Shown piece by piece: positions 1 to 6,192 of a stretch of 7,514 nucleotides of DNA (its first letter is position 1; every line of letters starts with the position of its first letter). Position numbers and translations under genes: made by a program. Source of the stretch: Caldilineaceae bacterium (GTDB lineage Bacteria; Chloroflexota; Anaerolineae; Caldilineales; Caldilineaceae). The stretch spans positions 1 to 7,514 of the forward strand of contig JAAUPU010000124.1 of the NCBI GenBank assembly GCA_012032975.1, in the 5' to 3' direction. The notes below the pieces were generated by a model. The model saw nothing but the letters and a program-made list of their open reading frames with translations. It was not told where the DNA came from and ran no database searches.

Positions 1-873
1 CAACAGCCCATAGAGCAAGTTCCACAGCCAGGGCGCCGGCAGCCAGGTGGGCAAGTATGCGAAGTTGTAGTGCTGGAACGCATCCAACACAAGCTGCGCT
101 GTCGGCGCGAGGATCCAGAACTCGCGGTCGACCAGCCGCGCCTGGTCCAGAAAGGGTAGCGCCCACGGCGACCAGAGCAACAGCGCGATTCCCTGGATAA
201 GGAGCCAACGACGCAGAAAGTGGGGCTGATCGAGCGCAGGCAGCGATGAGTCCACAAAGCCGCGCCGTCGGAGCCAGAGCGCGACAAAGATCGACACGTT
301 GAGGGCCAGGGGAAAGAAGACCGCGGCGCTGTTGTGGGTGAGCATCACCGCTGCCTGTGTGACCGCCAGCCCCAGCCATGCGACGCGATTCCGTCTCCCT
401 GGCTCGACCGAGACGAGGACGCGCGCAAGGCAATAGAACGCTGCGGCCACGGCCAAGGTGAGCAGCGCGTACATGCGGGTCTCCTGGCCATAGCGCACAT
501 GGTACGGGGAAATCGCGAGAATCAGCGCGGCGATCAGCCCGACGTTGTCGTCGAAAAAGCGGCGAATTGCGCCGTAGAAGAAGGGGATCGCCAATGCGCC
601 GCTCAGCGCGGAAAGCGTCCGCACAGACCCTTGGAGATCGCCGAACAGTCGTTGCCAACCGTGCAACAGAGCGTAATAGAGCGGTGGGTGCTGGTCGATG
701 AGCGCCAGCCAGCGCCAGCCTTCGAGAAGCGAGTGATCGGCGATCCAGACGCTGAACGCTTCATCGAGCCACATCTCTTTGGCGCCGATGGTATGCAGCC
801 GCAAGGCCGCGGCCAATGCGAAAACAAGCCAGGGAGTCCACACAACCGGGTTGTGCCAGAAAGCCGTGCGCAT
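1..873 (-). CDS. GT39-family membrane glycosyltransferase (mannosyltransferase-like), 5' part
   Basis: The frame is open from an ATG at 873 down to base 1, giving 291 residues with no stop, so the gene continues past the left edge. The translation is a polytopic membrane protein. After the first membrane helix (about residues 12-26) comes the acidic motif MWLDEAF with D37 and E38, then HPPLYY at 62-67, and YHVRYGQETRMYAL at 124-137. This order is typical of GT39/PMT/ArnT-like enzymes, in which the acidic residue in the first outer loop is catalytic and a polyprenyl-phosphate sugar is the usual donor. More hydrophobic segments follow near 112-122, 138-152, 166-200 and 222-242. The acceptor cannot be read from the sequence. 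A weak GGAAA lies a few bases before the ATG. The gene is transcribed away from the injection-system genes and shows no functional link to them; I take it as the flanking chromosome. The family call is firm, the substrate unknown. Confidence 0.88.
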   Translation of the reverse strand, partial: MRTAFWHNPVVWTPWLVFALAAALRLHTIGAKEMWLDEAFSVWIADHSLLEGWRWLALIDQHPPLYYALLHGWQRLFGDLQGSVRTLSALSGALAIPFFYGAIRRFFDDNVGLIAALILAISPYHVRYGQETRMYALLTLAVAAAFYCLARVLVSVEPGRRNRVAWLGLAVTQAAVMLTHNSAAVFFPLALNVSIFVALWLRRRGFVDSSLPALDQPHFLRRWLLIQGIALLLWSPWALPFLDQARLVDREFWILAPTAQLVLDAFQHYNFAYLPTWLPAPWLWNLLYGLL

Positions 874-891
874 CTTCGTTTTCCGAACTGT

Positions 892-920
892 TTGACAATT
901 TGGCGCGCCCAAGCTAGAGT
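892..920 (+). promoter_or_regulatory. Sigma70-type promoter facing the AAA+ ATPase gene
   Basis: TTGACA (892-897, perfect -35) is followed by a 17-base spacer and TAGAGT (915-920, 4 of 6 matches to TATAAT). Transcription would start near 927, giving a leader of about 330 bases before the ATPase start, which includes both repeat blocks. It begins 18 bases outside the divergent glycosyltransferase start. Seen by motif only; activity is inferred. Confidence 0.5.
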
Positions 921-1004
921 TTGCCTATCGCTTGGTCGAACGATTGCGTCAGATATCTTGGGCTAGAAACACTTGCGGATGGGTCAAGGATCGTGAGTGC
1001 CTGG

Positions 1005-1044
1005 CAGGATGACAGGGTGAGAAGACAGGGTGACAGGATGAGGA
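1005..1044. repeat. CAGGATGA / GACAGGGTGA short interspersed repeats
   Basis: CAGGATGA occurs at 1005-1012 and 1034-1041, and GACAGGGTGA at 1011-1020 and 1024-1033. They form an imperfect run of heptamer-like units between the divergent genes. Similar short repeats are frequent in intergenic DNA of Chloroflexota and cyanobacteria. I see no protein-coding or clear fold signal in it. Confidence 0.65.
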
Positions 1045-1073
1045 TTCTCTCACGCTCCGACCTTGCCATTGTC

Positions 1074-1125
1074 GTCTTCGATTACGTCTTCGATTACGTC
1101 GTCAATTGCGTCGTCAATTTCGTCC
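1074..1125. repeat. 12-base tandem repeat, four units
   Basis: Two identical units GTCTTCGATTAC (1074-1085 and 1086-1097) are followed by GTCGTCAATTGC (1098-1109) and GTCGTCAATTTC (1110-1121), then the first four bases (GTCC) of a partial fifth unit. The units group in two pairs, as expected of stepwise duplication. The block sits in the presumed leader of the ATPase gene. The unit length is a multiple of three, so an overlapping open frame (921-1166) reads as a repetitive peptide, but it has no other sign of being a gene. Confidence 0.85.
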
Positions 1126-1258
1126 CATCATGGATGGCCGTTGATCCAGCAATCAGTGGTCAGTAGAATCAGAGATGTAAGCCTTGAAGAACCTTGTCGG
1201 ACTCAAAGACATCGCGAAACATGAACCAGCTAGATACAAGGTAGACGCAGACGTGGAG

Positions 1259-3390
1259 ATGGCGCAAACTGAGGATCTCAGTATGCGCCATCTGCTTGCC
1301 GAGCTAGCCCGGGTAGACGTCCACGTAGCCAAAGCGGTGCAACAGTGGCAAGCGGCCGGGCGTGATCCCAACAACGCATTCCACGGTCTCATCATCACAA
1401 GTGAGGAAGCGGTCGCTCTGCTGTCCCTGCCCTTCAGCGGGAACTGGGGCCAAATCAGCGATCTGGATGCGGCAGAGAAACGAGGATTTGCGTTGGCCAG
1501 CGCCGAAGCCACGGCGAAGGCGGCGCAGTTGGTGGAACAGGCTGCGGTCACCGGCCAACAGCTTCGACTGACCTGGCTGTGTGATGTCTTTGGGCTTGAC
1601 GATTTCCAGCGCGATGCGTTGCTTGTCTGTCTGGCGCCGGCGCTGGACCTCCGCTACGAACAGCTTTTCGGATATCTCCAGAACGACGCAAGCAAACGCC
1701 GTCCAACGGTCAACCTGGTGTTGGATTTGCTCTGTGCGCCAGGCCCCAGCCGCCTGATCAAGCTCAATGACTTTGCCTCCACTGCCCCCTTGGCGCGCCA
1801 TCAGCTTGTCGAACTTGCGTCGGACCCGAATCAGCACCAGCCGCCATTGCTGGGCAAGTCGTTGGTAGTCGATACGACGGTAGCCTCCTGGCTGCTGGGC
1901 GCCTACCGACCGCGGCCAGAGTTTGAGGCTGCCGTCAAGCTGGAGCAGCCACAGGTGACGGAGGAACTCGAACTGCTGACGCTGCCACTCCGATCTCAAC
2001 TGGAGCATGCGCTTCTGATCGACCGTCCCATGCTTATCTTTTCTGGCGTCGATCTGGATGCGCATCGTGCGGCAGCCGGCTTGGTCGCAGTGCGATTGCA
2101 GCGCTCGCTGCTCTCGTTGGACTTGGGCGTGTTGGCGGGGCAAAACGCGCCTGTCATGAAGGCCATTCGCCTTGCCTTGCGAGATGCGCGGCTTACGAAT
2201 GCAATCGTGTACCTACATGGCTGGGATGTTGCATTGCAGGACGCACAGGCGCCGGTTGCGCTGCTCAGCGAGCTTTGTGACCACCCTGACATATTGATCA
2301 TCTCCGGCAACAGTGGTTGGCAGATGGAAGGCATCGACCGTCAGCGCACTGTGCTGAGCGTCGAATTTGACATGCCCGATTACGCCCAACGCCGAAATCT
2401 CTGGCACTACTATCTGCATCGCGAACTCAGTGACGAGATTGGCGACCAGGGCGACGATTGGGCTGTGAATATGGCAGGTCAATTCACGCTTACCACAAGG
2501 CAAATCCGCGATGCGGTGGCCTCCGCGCGCGATGTGGCCATTCGTCGCGGCGACGCGCTTGTCCAGAACGACCTTTTTGTGGGTGCGCGTACGCACTCCA
2601 GTGCGCGACTGGTGGACATGGCGCGCAAGATCGAGCCGCGCTATGACTGGAGCGACCTCATTCTGCCAGCGGATCAGTTGCAGATTCTGCGCGAGTTGGT
2701 GGACATGGTGAGGAATCGTGGTCTGGTTCTGGAGGAGTGGGGGCTGGGCAAGAAGTTGGCCTCCAGTTCGGCCGTGACCGTACTTTTTGCCGGTCCGCCG
2801 GGCACGGGCAAGACCATGGCAGCCGAAGTGGTGGCCCGCGATCTGGGGCTAGACCTCTACAAGATAGATCTTTCGGGCTTGGTCAGCAAATATATCGGCG
2901 ACACCGAGAAGAATCTGGAGCGGATTTTCACAGAGGCACAGAGCAGCAATGCCATCCTATTTTTTGACGAGGCCGATGCTATTTTGGCAAACGTTCTGGG
3001 GTCAAAGATGCGAGGGACCGCTACGCCAACATCGAGGTAAGCTATCTGTTGCAGCGGATGGAAAGCTACGATGGCATCACCGTCTTGGCCACCAATCTTC
3101 GTTCTAACATCGACGAGGCTTTTTTGCGCCGTCTTCAATTTGTAGTGGATGTGCCCTTCCCGGACGAGGAGGATCGGCTACGTATCTGGCAGACTTTGAT
3201 GCCTACCACGGTTCCATGTGCGCCTGATGTGAAACTTGACGAGCTGGCCAAACGCTTCAAGATGGCCGGTGGCAATATTCGCAATATCATCGTGAGCGCC
3301 GCCTACCTGGCTGCCAATGATGGCGGCTCGATCACCATGACCCATCTGCTCCATGGCACCCGACGTGAACTGCAAAAATGGGCCGGTTGA
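1259..3390 (+). CDS. eCIS AAA+ ATPase (Afp15/Pvc15-type), interrupted by a one-base frameshift
   Basis: This is the AAA+ ATPase found in contractile injection system loci, thought to act in particle assembly or a related remodelling step. An N-terminal helical region of about 240 residues is followed by a degenerate AAA module. The intact C-terminal module has Walker A GPPGTGKT (2792-2815), Walker B ILFFDEADA (2954-2980), sensor 1 ITVLATN, an arginine-finger region FLRRLQFVVDVPFP, and a sensor 2 region GGNIRNI. The frame breaks at the T run 2982-2985, and the 5' frame then stops at 3038-3040. Adding one T restores the family's usual FGKRS...VKDA.DRYANIEVSYLLQRM, and the protein then runs to TGA 3388-3390, about 710 residues. 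The start is uncertain: ATG 1259 fits my recollection of family length, ATG 1283 has a better Shine-Dalgarno, and TTG 1184 is also open. The gene converges on the tube genes with 29 bases between stop codons. The family call is strong; whether the gene is truly broken is doubtful. Confidence 0.92.
1271..1274 (+). promoter_or_regulatory. Shine-Dalgarno GAGG for an alternative ATPase start at 1283
   Basis: GAGG lies eight bases before an in-frame ATG at 1283. This is the best ribosome-binding spacing among the candidate starts. ATG 1259 has only a GGAG that touches the start codon, and TTG 1184 has none that is clear. The true start is therefore 1259 or 1283, a difference of eight residues. Confidence 0.4.
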
Positions 3391-3419
3391 TCGTGGAAGA
3401 CCACATGCAACGGTAAGAT

Positions 3420-3983
3420 TTAGGCCAAGGCGCCTCCGCCGCCACCCGCTCCTTCGCTGCTGGAAACGGTGGCGTTCGGGTCTTCTGAAGAAGTTGTCTC
3501 CTCCACAGGTACAGGCTGCACGATTGTGGAGCCGCCCTCATGCTGCAAGACGACCTCCTCCACGATAAAATTGGTGCTCTCCGCGCTGATTTCGCCCAGG
3601 CTGATCCGCGAGGGCCATACGTTCTCAAATTGGAAAACTACCGCAGGAGTGTATGAACGATCCAGAACCGTGATGGTCACGTAGCGCCTCATCCCCACTG
3701 TGTCGCCGGATACAACCTGCTTGCGCCACTCCCAAAACAGGATGTCACGCGTGACGCCCCGTTTTAAGGTGATCTCACCGGGATCGCTGCGGCCGGGAAT
3801 CACATGGACCACTTCCGCGCCTTTCGCGTCAACCGTCTTGTGGGTGACAACGTCATTCTTGTTGCCCACGCCGGAGGCTTCGGTGAAATACCCAATCGAC
3901 TCGCCCCCATTGACACCGGAAATCTGGACCTGGAAAGTAAAACCAGCCAACGGATCGCTAGGTCTGACACTCGGTTTAGCCAT
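3420..3983 (-). CDS. eCIS tail tube protein, second paralog (Afp1/Afp5-like, gp19 fold)
   Basis: This 187-residue intact protein belongs to the T4 gp19-like tube family, whose subunits stack as hexameric rings to form the inner tube. Family signatures are DPLAGFTFQVQI near the N-terminus, YFTEASGV, a VTHKT segment, the PGR...GEITLKRGVT block, FWEWRKQV, and ENVWPSRISLGEI followed by IVEEVVLQHEG. It starts at ATG 3983, with AAGGAG at 3996-4001, 12 bases upstream. This is 20 bases after the stop of the paralog before it, so the two form an operon. The conserved fold ends at LQHEG near residue 150; beyond it lies an extra tail of about 36 residues rich in Ser, Glu, Gly and Ala, ending in a five-glycine run. 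The tail may be disordered or make contact with a partner. The gene is complete, and the family call is firm. Confidence 0.93.
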   Translation of the reverse strand: MAKPSVRPSDPLAGFTFQVQISGVNGGESIGYFTEASGVGNKNDVVTHKTVDAKGAEVVHVIPGRSDPGEITLKRGVTRDILFWEWRKQVVSGDTVGMRRYVTITVLDRSYTPAVVFQFENVWPSRISLGEISAESTNFIVEEVVLQHEGGSTIVQPVPVEETTSSEDPNATVSSSEGAGGGGGALA

Positions 3984-4003
3984 GTACGTTCAACGCTCCT
4001 TAC

Positions 4004-4590
4004 TCAGCCAGCGACGTTTGGATCGGCAGGAGGGGCAGCATTATTCTTTTTGGGGTCGGTCCACGGGAAGTCAAAATTGAAGCCCTCATGTTGCAGGGTA
4101 ATCTCTTCGATAAGATAGGAATCGCTGGATGACTCTATCCCGGTCACTGATATGCTCGACGGCCACACATTCTTGTATTCGAACTCCATGACTTCATTGT
4201 AGGCTCGGTCAAAAAGCGTGATCTGAATATTCCGCCGAGCGCCTGTATGTCCCCGGCAGTCACCTGCTGTCGCCATTTCCAGAAGTCCTGCCCCCGCGTG
4301 ACTCCCCGCTTCAAGGTGATTTCACCGCCATCGTCGCGACCCGGCAACTTCTGGGTGACCTCTTTGCCGTTTGGACCAATCGACTTGTGGGTGATGACTT
4401 CGCTCTCGTCTTGCAGTCCAGACAACTCGGTGAAATATGCGGAAGCCAATTCTACTTGCGGATCATCCGGGCCAGCGACGCCGACGCTTGTGACTCCAGT
4501 GCCGGCGCCCCAACTCACTTTGAACATGAAGCCAATCAGTGGATCGCCGTCGAAAAACTTCCCAGGCGTGCCTTCTCTTGCCGTCGCCAT
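4004..4590 (-). CDS. eCIS tail tube protein, first paralog, interrupted by a one-base frameshift
   Basis: Upstream member of the tube pair. It shares with its neighbour the order DPLIGFMFKVSW, YFTELSGL, VITHKS, PGRDDGGEITLKRGVTRG, FWKWRQQVTAGDIQ, then YKNVWPSSISVTGI and YLIEEITLQHEG. It carries a longer loop (roughly residues 27-48, Gly/Val/Asp-rich) before YFTE. The frame starts at ATG 4590, with GGGAG at 4598-4602, seven bases upstream. It breaks at 4237-4242, after GDIQA, and homology continues in the next frame as RRNIQITLFDRAYNEV to TGA 4004-4006. Adding one G gives GDIQAARRNIQITLF and a 195-residue protein, the expected size. Its C-terminal tail after LQHEG is aromatic and proline-rich, unlike the glycine-rich tail of its partner. 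In known systems, paralogous tube proteins make different layers; which layer this one forms cannot be told here. Confidence 0.88.
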
Positions 4591-4685
4591 TTTTCCGCTC
4601 CCAACTTCCTCGATTGAGATGCAACGTGACAGAGGAAATGGATGTCAAGCACACTAGAGATCGCCGCCCTTTCCCTCCTTGCGCC

Positions 4686-4714
4686 ATCATACCATCAGAA
4701 ATGAGCCGTACCAA
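4686..4714 (-). promoter_or_regulatory. Sigma70-type promoter for the tube operon
   Basis: Read on the minus strand, TTGGTA (4709-4714, 4 of 6 matches to TTGACA) is followed by a 17-base spacer (4692-4708) and TATGAT (4686-4691, 5 of 6 matches to TATAAT). Transcription would start near 4679, leaving a leader of about 90 bases before ATG 4590. Motif evidence only, but position and orientation fit the tube pair well. Confidence 0.5.
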
Positions 4715-4897
4715 AACGCTAATTATGTGGTATATAAGCTCCTGTTTTGCAAGCGCAATTGCGCGCGTGTGTCCGACATCTGCCGCGCACTGACGTCGCG
4801 AATCGCTGCCATTGTTTCCGAAAGTTGGTCAAGTCAGCGGATGCTAGAGGATATTCGGTAGAATAGATAGCCCGTATCTGCTTTGTATTTTTGGCGT

Positions 4898-4926
4898 TTT
4901 ACAGTTCGTTTCTGCTGTGGTATAAG
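4898..4926 (+). promoter_or_regulatory. Sigma70-type promoter for the cap gene (and possibly the sheath)
   Basis: TTTACA (4898-4903, 5 of 6 matches) is followed by exactly 17 bases and TATAAG (4921-4926, 5 of 6 matches). The predicted start near 4933 leaves a leader of about 95 bases that opens at once with the stem-loop at 4934-4968. This is the best-matched promoter pair in the window. Confidence 0.6.
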
Positions 4927-4933
4927 TGAGTGC

Positions 4934-4968
4934 CTCGTAAGGTAACCTCGGCTGATATTCCTTGCGAG
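4934..4968 (+). promoter_or_regulatory. 5'-leader stem-loop 1, core GUAAGG/CCUUGC
   Basis: CTCGTAAGG (4934-4942) pairs along all nine positions with CCTTGCGAG (4960-4968), with one G-U wobble, around a 17-base loop. It lies directly after the predicted transcription start of the cap gene, about 60 bases before its ATG. There is no T run after it, so it is not an intrinsic terminator. Its core recurs in the gap before the sheath gene (5931-5967). A role in mRNA stability or regulation is inference. Confidence 0.5.
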
Positions 4969-5027
4969 AATGGTCGGCGTCTGGTTTCCAAATTCATGCT
5001 CGCAATTCAGATGAAGGCATGGTCTAA

Positions 5028-5888
5028 ATGATCGATGAGTTGGATGAAGCGTTACGCGAGTTGTTGGTACGTGAGATTCCAATTTCCGGTGGCGATGTAG
5101 AGATATCCTTTGACCAGCCACGCCGCGAATGGTCATCCCGGCTGAGCCGGCCGACCATTAACCTCTTCATGCATGACGTTCGCGAGAATAACAAACTGCG
5201 TACGCAGCAGCCCTTTTTTGACACCGTAATCACCGGCGATGGTGCTTCGGTCTCGCGTAATTCCTTTCGAATCGACGTTCATTACATGATTACAGCATGG
5301 ACGACCGATCCGGCTGATGAACACCGACTTCTTTCTCGCGTGTTGATGGCGTTCCTGCGCCATATGGAACTGCCAGACGACCTTGATGATGGAACGCTCT
5401 CTAATGATGGTCAGTTTGCCGTCCTCTTGAAGGTTTCCCAGTACGAGAATGTGATCAATCCCCGTGAAATGTGGGCAGCGTTAGACAATGAGATGCGCCC
5501 GTCCGTTGACTTGATTGCAACCATCAGCATCAATCCCTTTGAACCTCTGTTGGTTCCTCTGGTCACAGAGACTCAATTTGGCTTTGGTCAGGTAACAGGC
5601 AGCCAGAACAGGGATCAGGATGGTGGTTATGCCGTTGGAACGTTTTCCACCAGCACCTACCACACGGTTGCTGGTGTGGTTCGTGGCGTGAATTTGGATG
5701 AGCGTATCGCGGTCGAGATACTGGAAATAGCCGTGCCTGTTACGGTCTATTCCAACGGCAGTTTTGTGATAGAACGCGTTCGAGAGGGGGACTATACATT
5801 GGTCGTTTGGACGGCGGAAGGAGAACGGTCGGAACATCCAATTTCGGTGCCATCCGATGATGGGTTGATCGAAGTCTTTGCGAGTTAA
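5028..5888 (+). CDS. DUF4255/Pvc16-type tube cap (terminator) protein with C-terminal extra domain
   Basis: This 286-residue intact protein matches the Pvc16/Afp16 N-terminal (DUF4255) family, which caps the distal end of the tube and sheath in contractile injection particles. The family part spans about residues 1-185: an opening helix with LDEALRELL, then VEISFDQP, the PTINLFMHDVREN strand, a FRIDVHYMITAWT strand, DEHRLLSRVLMAFLRH, and NPREMWAALDNEMRPSVDL. After a Gly/Asn/Asp-rich linker near 190-205, residues about 214-286 (VAGVVRGVN..., GSFVIERVREGDYTLVVW) look like a small beta-sandwich of the carboxypeptidase-regulatory type. I recall similar extra domains in cap proteins from environmental bacteria. 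It starts at ATG 5028, with GAAGG at 5013-5017, ten bases upstream. It is followed by the sheath gene on the same strand after a 304-base gap. Confidence 0.9.
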   Translation: MIDELDEALRELLVREIPISGGDVEISFDQPRREWSSRLSRPTINLFMHDVRENNKLRTQQPFFDTVITGDGASVSRNSFRIDVHYMITAWTTDPADEHRLLSRVLMAFLRHMELPDDLDDGTLSNDGQFAVLLKVSQYENVINPREMWAALDNEMRPSVDLIATISINPFEPLLVPLVTETQFGFGQVTGSQNRDQDGGYAVGTFSTSTYHTVAGVVRGVNLDERIAVEILEIAVPVTVYSNGSFVIERVREGDYTLVVWTAEGERSEHPISVPSDDGLIEVFAS

Positions 5889-5930
5889 CGATGTGTCGTG
5901 AAGGCCGTGACTGCCGCAAGACTGTCAGCG

Positions 5931-5967
5931 TTCTGTAAGGAGTAGACAGCCATATCTCCTTGCGGAG
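5931..5967 (+). promoter_or_regulatory. Intergenic stem-loop 2, sharing its core with stem-loop 1
   Basis: TTCTGTAAGGAG (5931-5942) can pair over twelve positions with CTCCTTGCGGAG (5956-5967), with three G-U wobbles, around a 13-base loop. The central GUAAGG/CCUUGC and its wobble pair are the same as in the hairpin at 4934-4968. Two smaller folds compete with it: CCGCAAG (5914-5920) with CTTGCGG (5959-5965), and CTCC with GGAG (5956-5967). Function unknown. Confidence 0.5.
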
Positions 5968-6180
5968 TTGGGTCGTACCGCCGGTAAGTCTGCGATTTCT
6001 CGCGTTTTTGATGATGGACTCGACTCGGCTATCATATCGGGTGGTTGCACAGGTTCGACCGTTGGCCCAATTGCGTGTTGGTTTCTGCTTGTCACAAGTT
6101 TTTTGTCGCAGTTTTGGCACTGTGGTTCTAAACCGCTCAATCGCGGAACGTAGTGAAATGCAATGATCGTGAAACAGTAG

Positions 6181-6186
6181 AGGAGG
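6181..6186 (+). promoter_or_regulatory. Strong Shine-Dalgarno for the sheath gene
   Basis: AGGAGG is six bases from ATG 6193. It is the strongest ribosome site in the window, as expected for the most abundant structural protein of the particle, and it fixes the sheath start. Confidence 0.8.
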
Positions 6187-6192
6187 GATTGA

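Larger units (their letters stand above)
5889..6192. other. Gene-free gap between cap and sheath genes
   Basis: These 304 bases hold short open frames in several phases, but none has a ribosome site, family signature or codon pattern like the neighbours. What can be seen is the stem-loop at 5931-5967, a short CTTG/CAAG hairpin followed by six T (6088-6104), and the sheath ribosome site at 6181-6186. No good -35/-10 pair was found, so the sheath may depend on read-through from the cap promoter at 4898-4926. Confidence 0.6.

Noticed and set aside
334..966. Long plus-strand open frame of 210 codons, opposite the glycosyltransferase
   Set aside because: Its product is rich in Arg, Gln and Cys with no family pattern, while the opposite strand encodes a clear GT39 membrane protein across 1-873.
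921..1166. Possible small gene in the ATPase leader
   Set aside because: The frame mainly translates the 12-base tandem repeat, has no clear ribosome site and resembles nothing known to me.
1304..2143. Minus-strand open frame of 279 codons within the ATPase gene
   Set aside because: It is antisense to well-conserved ATPase sequence and its translation is compositionally odd.
3393..3404. Bidirectional terminator between the convergent ATPase and tube genes
   Set aside because: Only GTGG/CCAC with a four-base loop, and no T run on either side.
4674..4685. Third copy of the CTCCTTGCG arm of the leader hairpins
   Set aside because: There is no partner GTAAGG arm upstream, so it is probably a chance nine-base match.
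6088..6104. Intrinsic terminator (CTTG/CAAG hairpin and six T)
   Set aside because: A four-base stem with a three-base loop is too weak to call, although it cannot be excluded.
6114..6130. Sigma54-like promoter (TGGCAC then TTCT)
   Set aside because: The -24 half matches, but the -12 element lacks the required GC pair (TTCT instead of TTGC).
5960..6166. Small open frames of about 60 to 70 codons before the sheath gene
   Set aside because: Overlapping phases, no Shine-Dalgarno and no recognisable features; the gap is better explained as non-coding.
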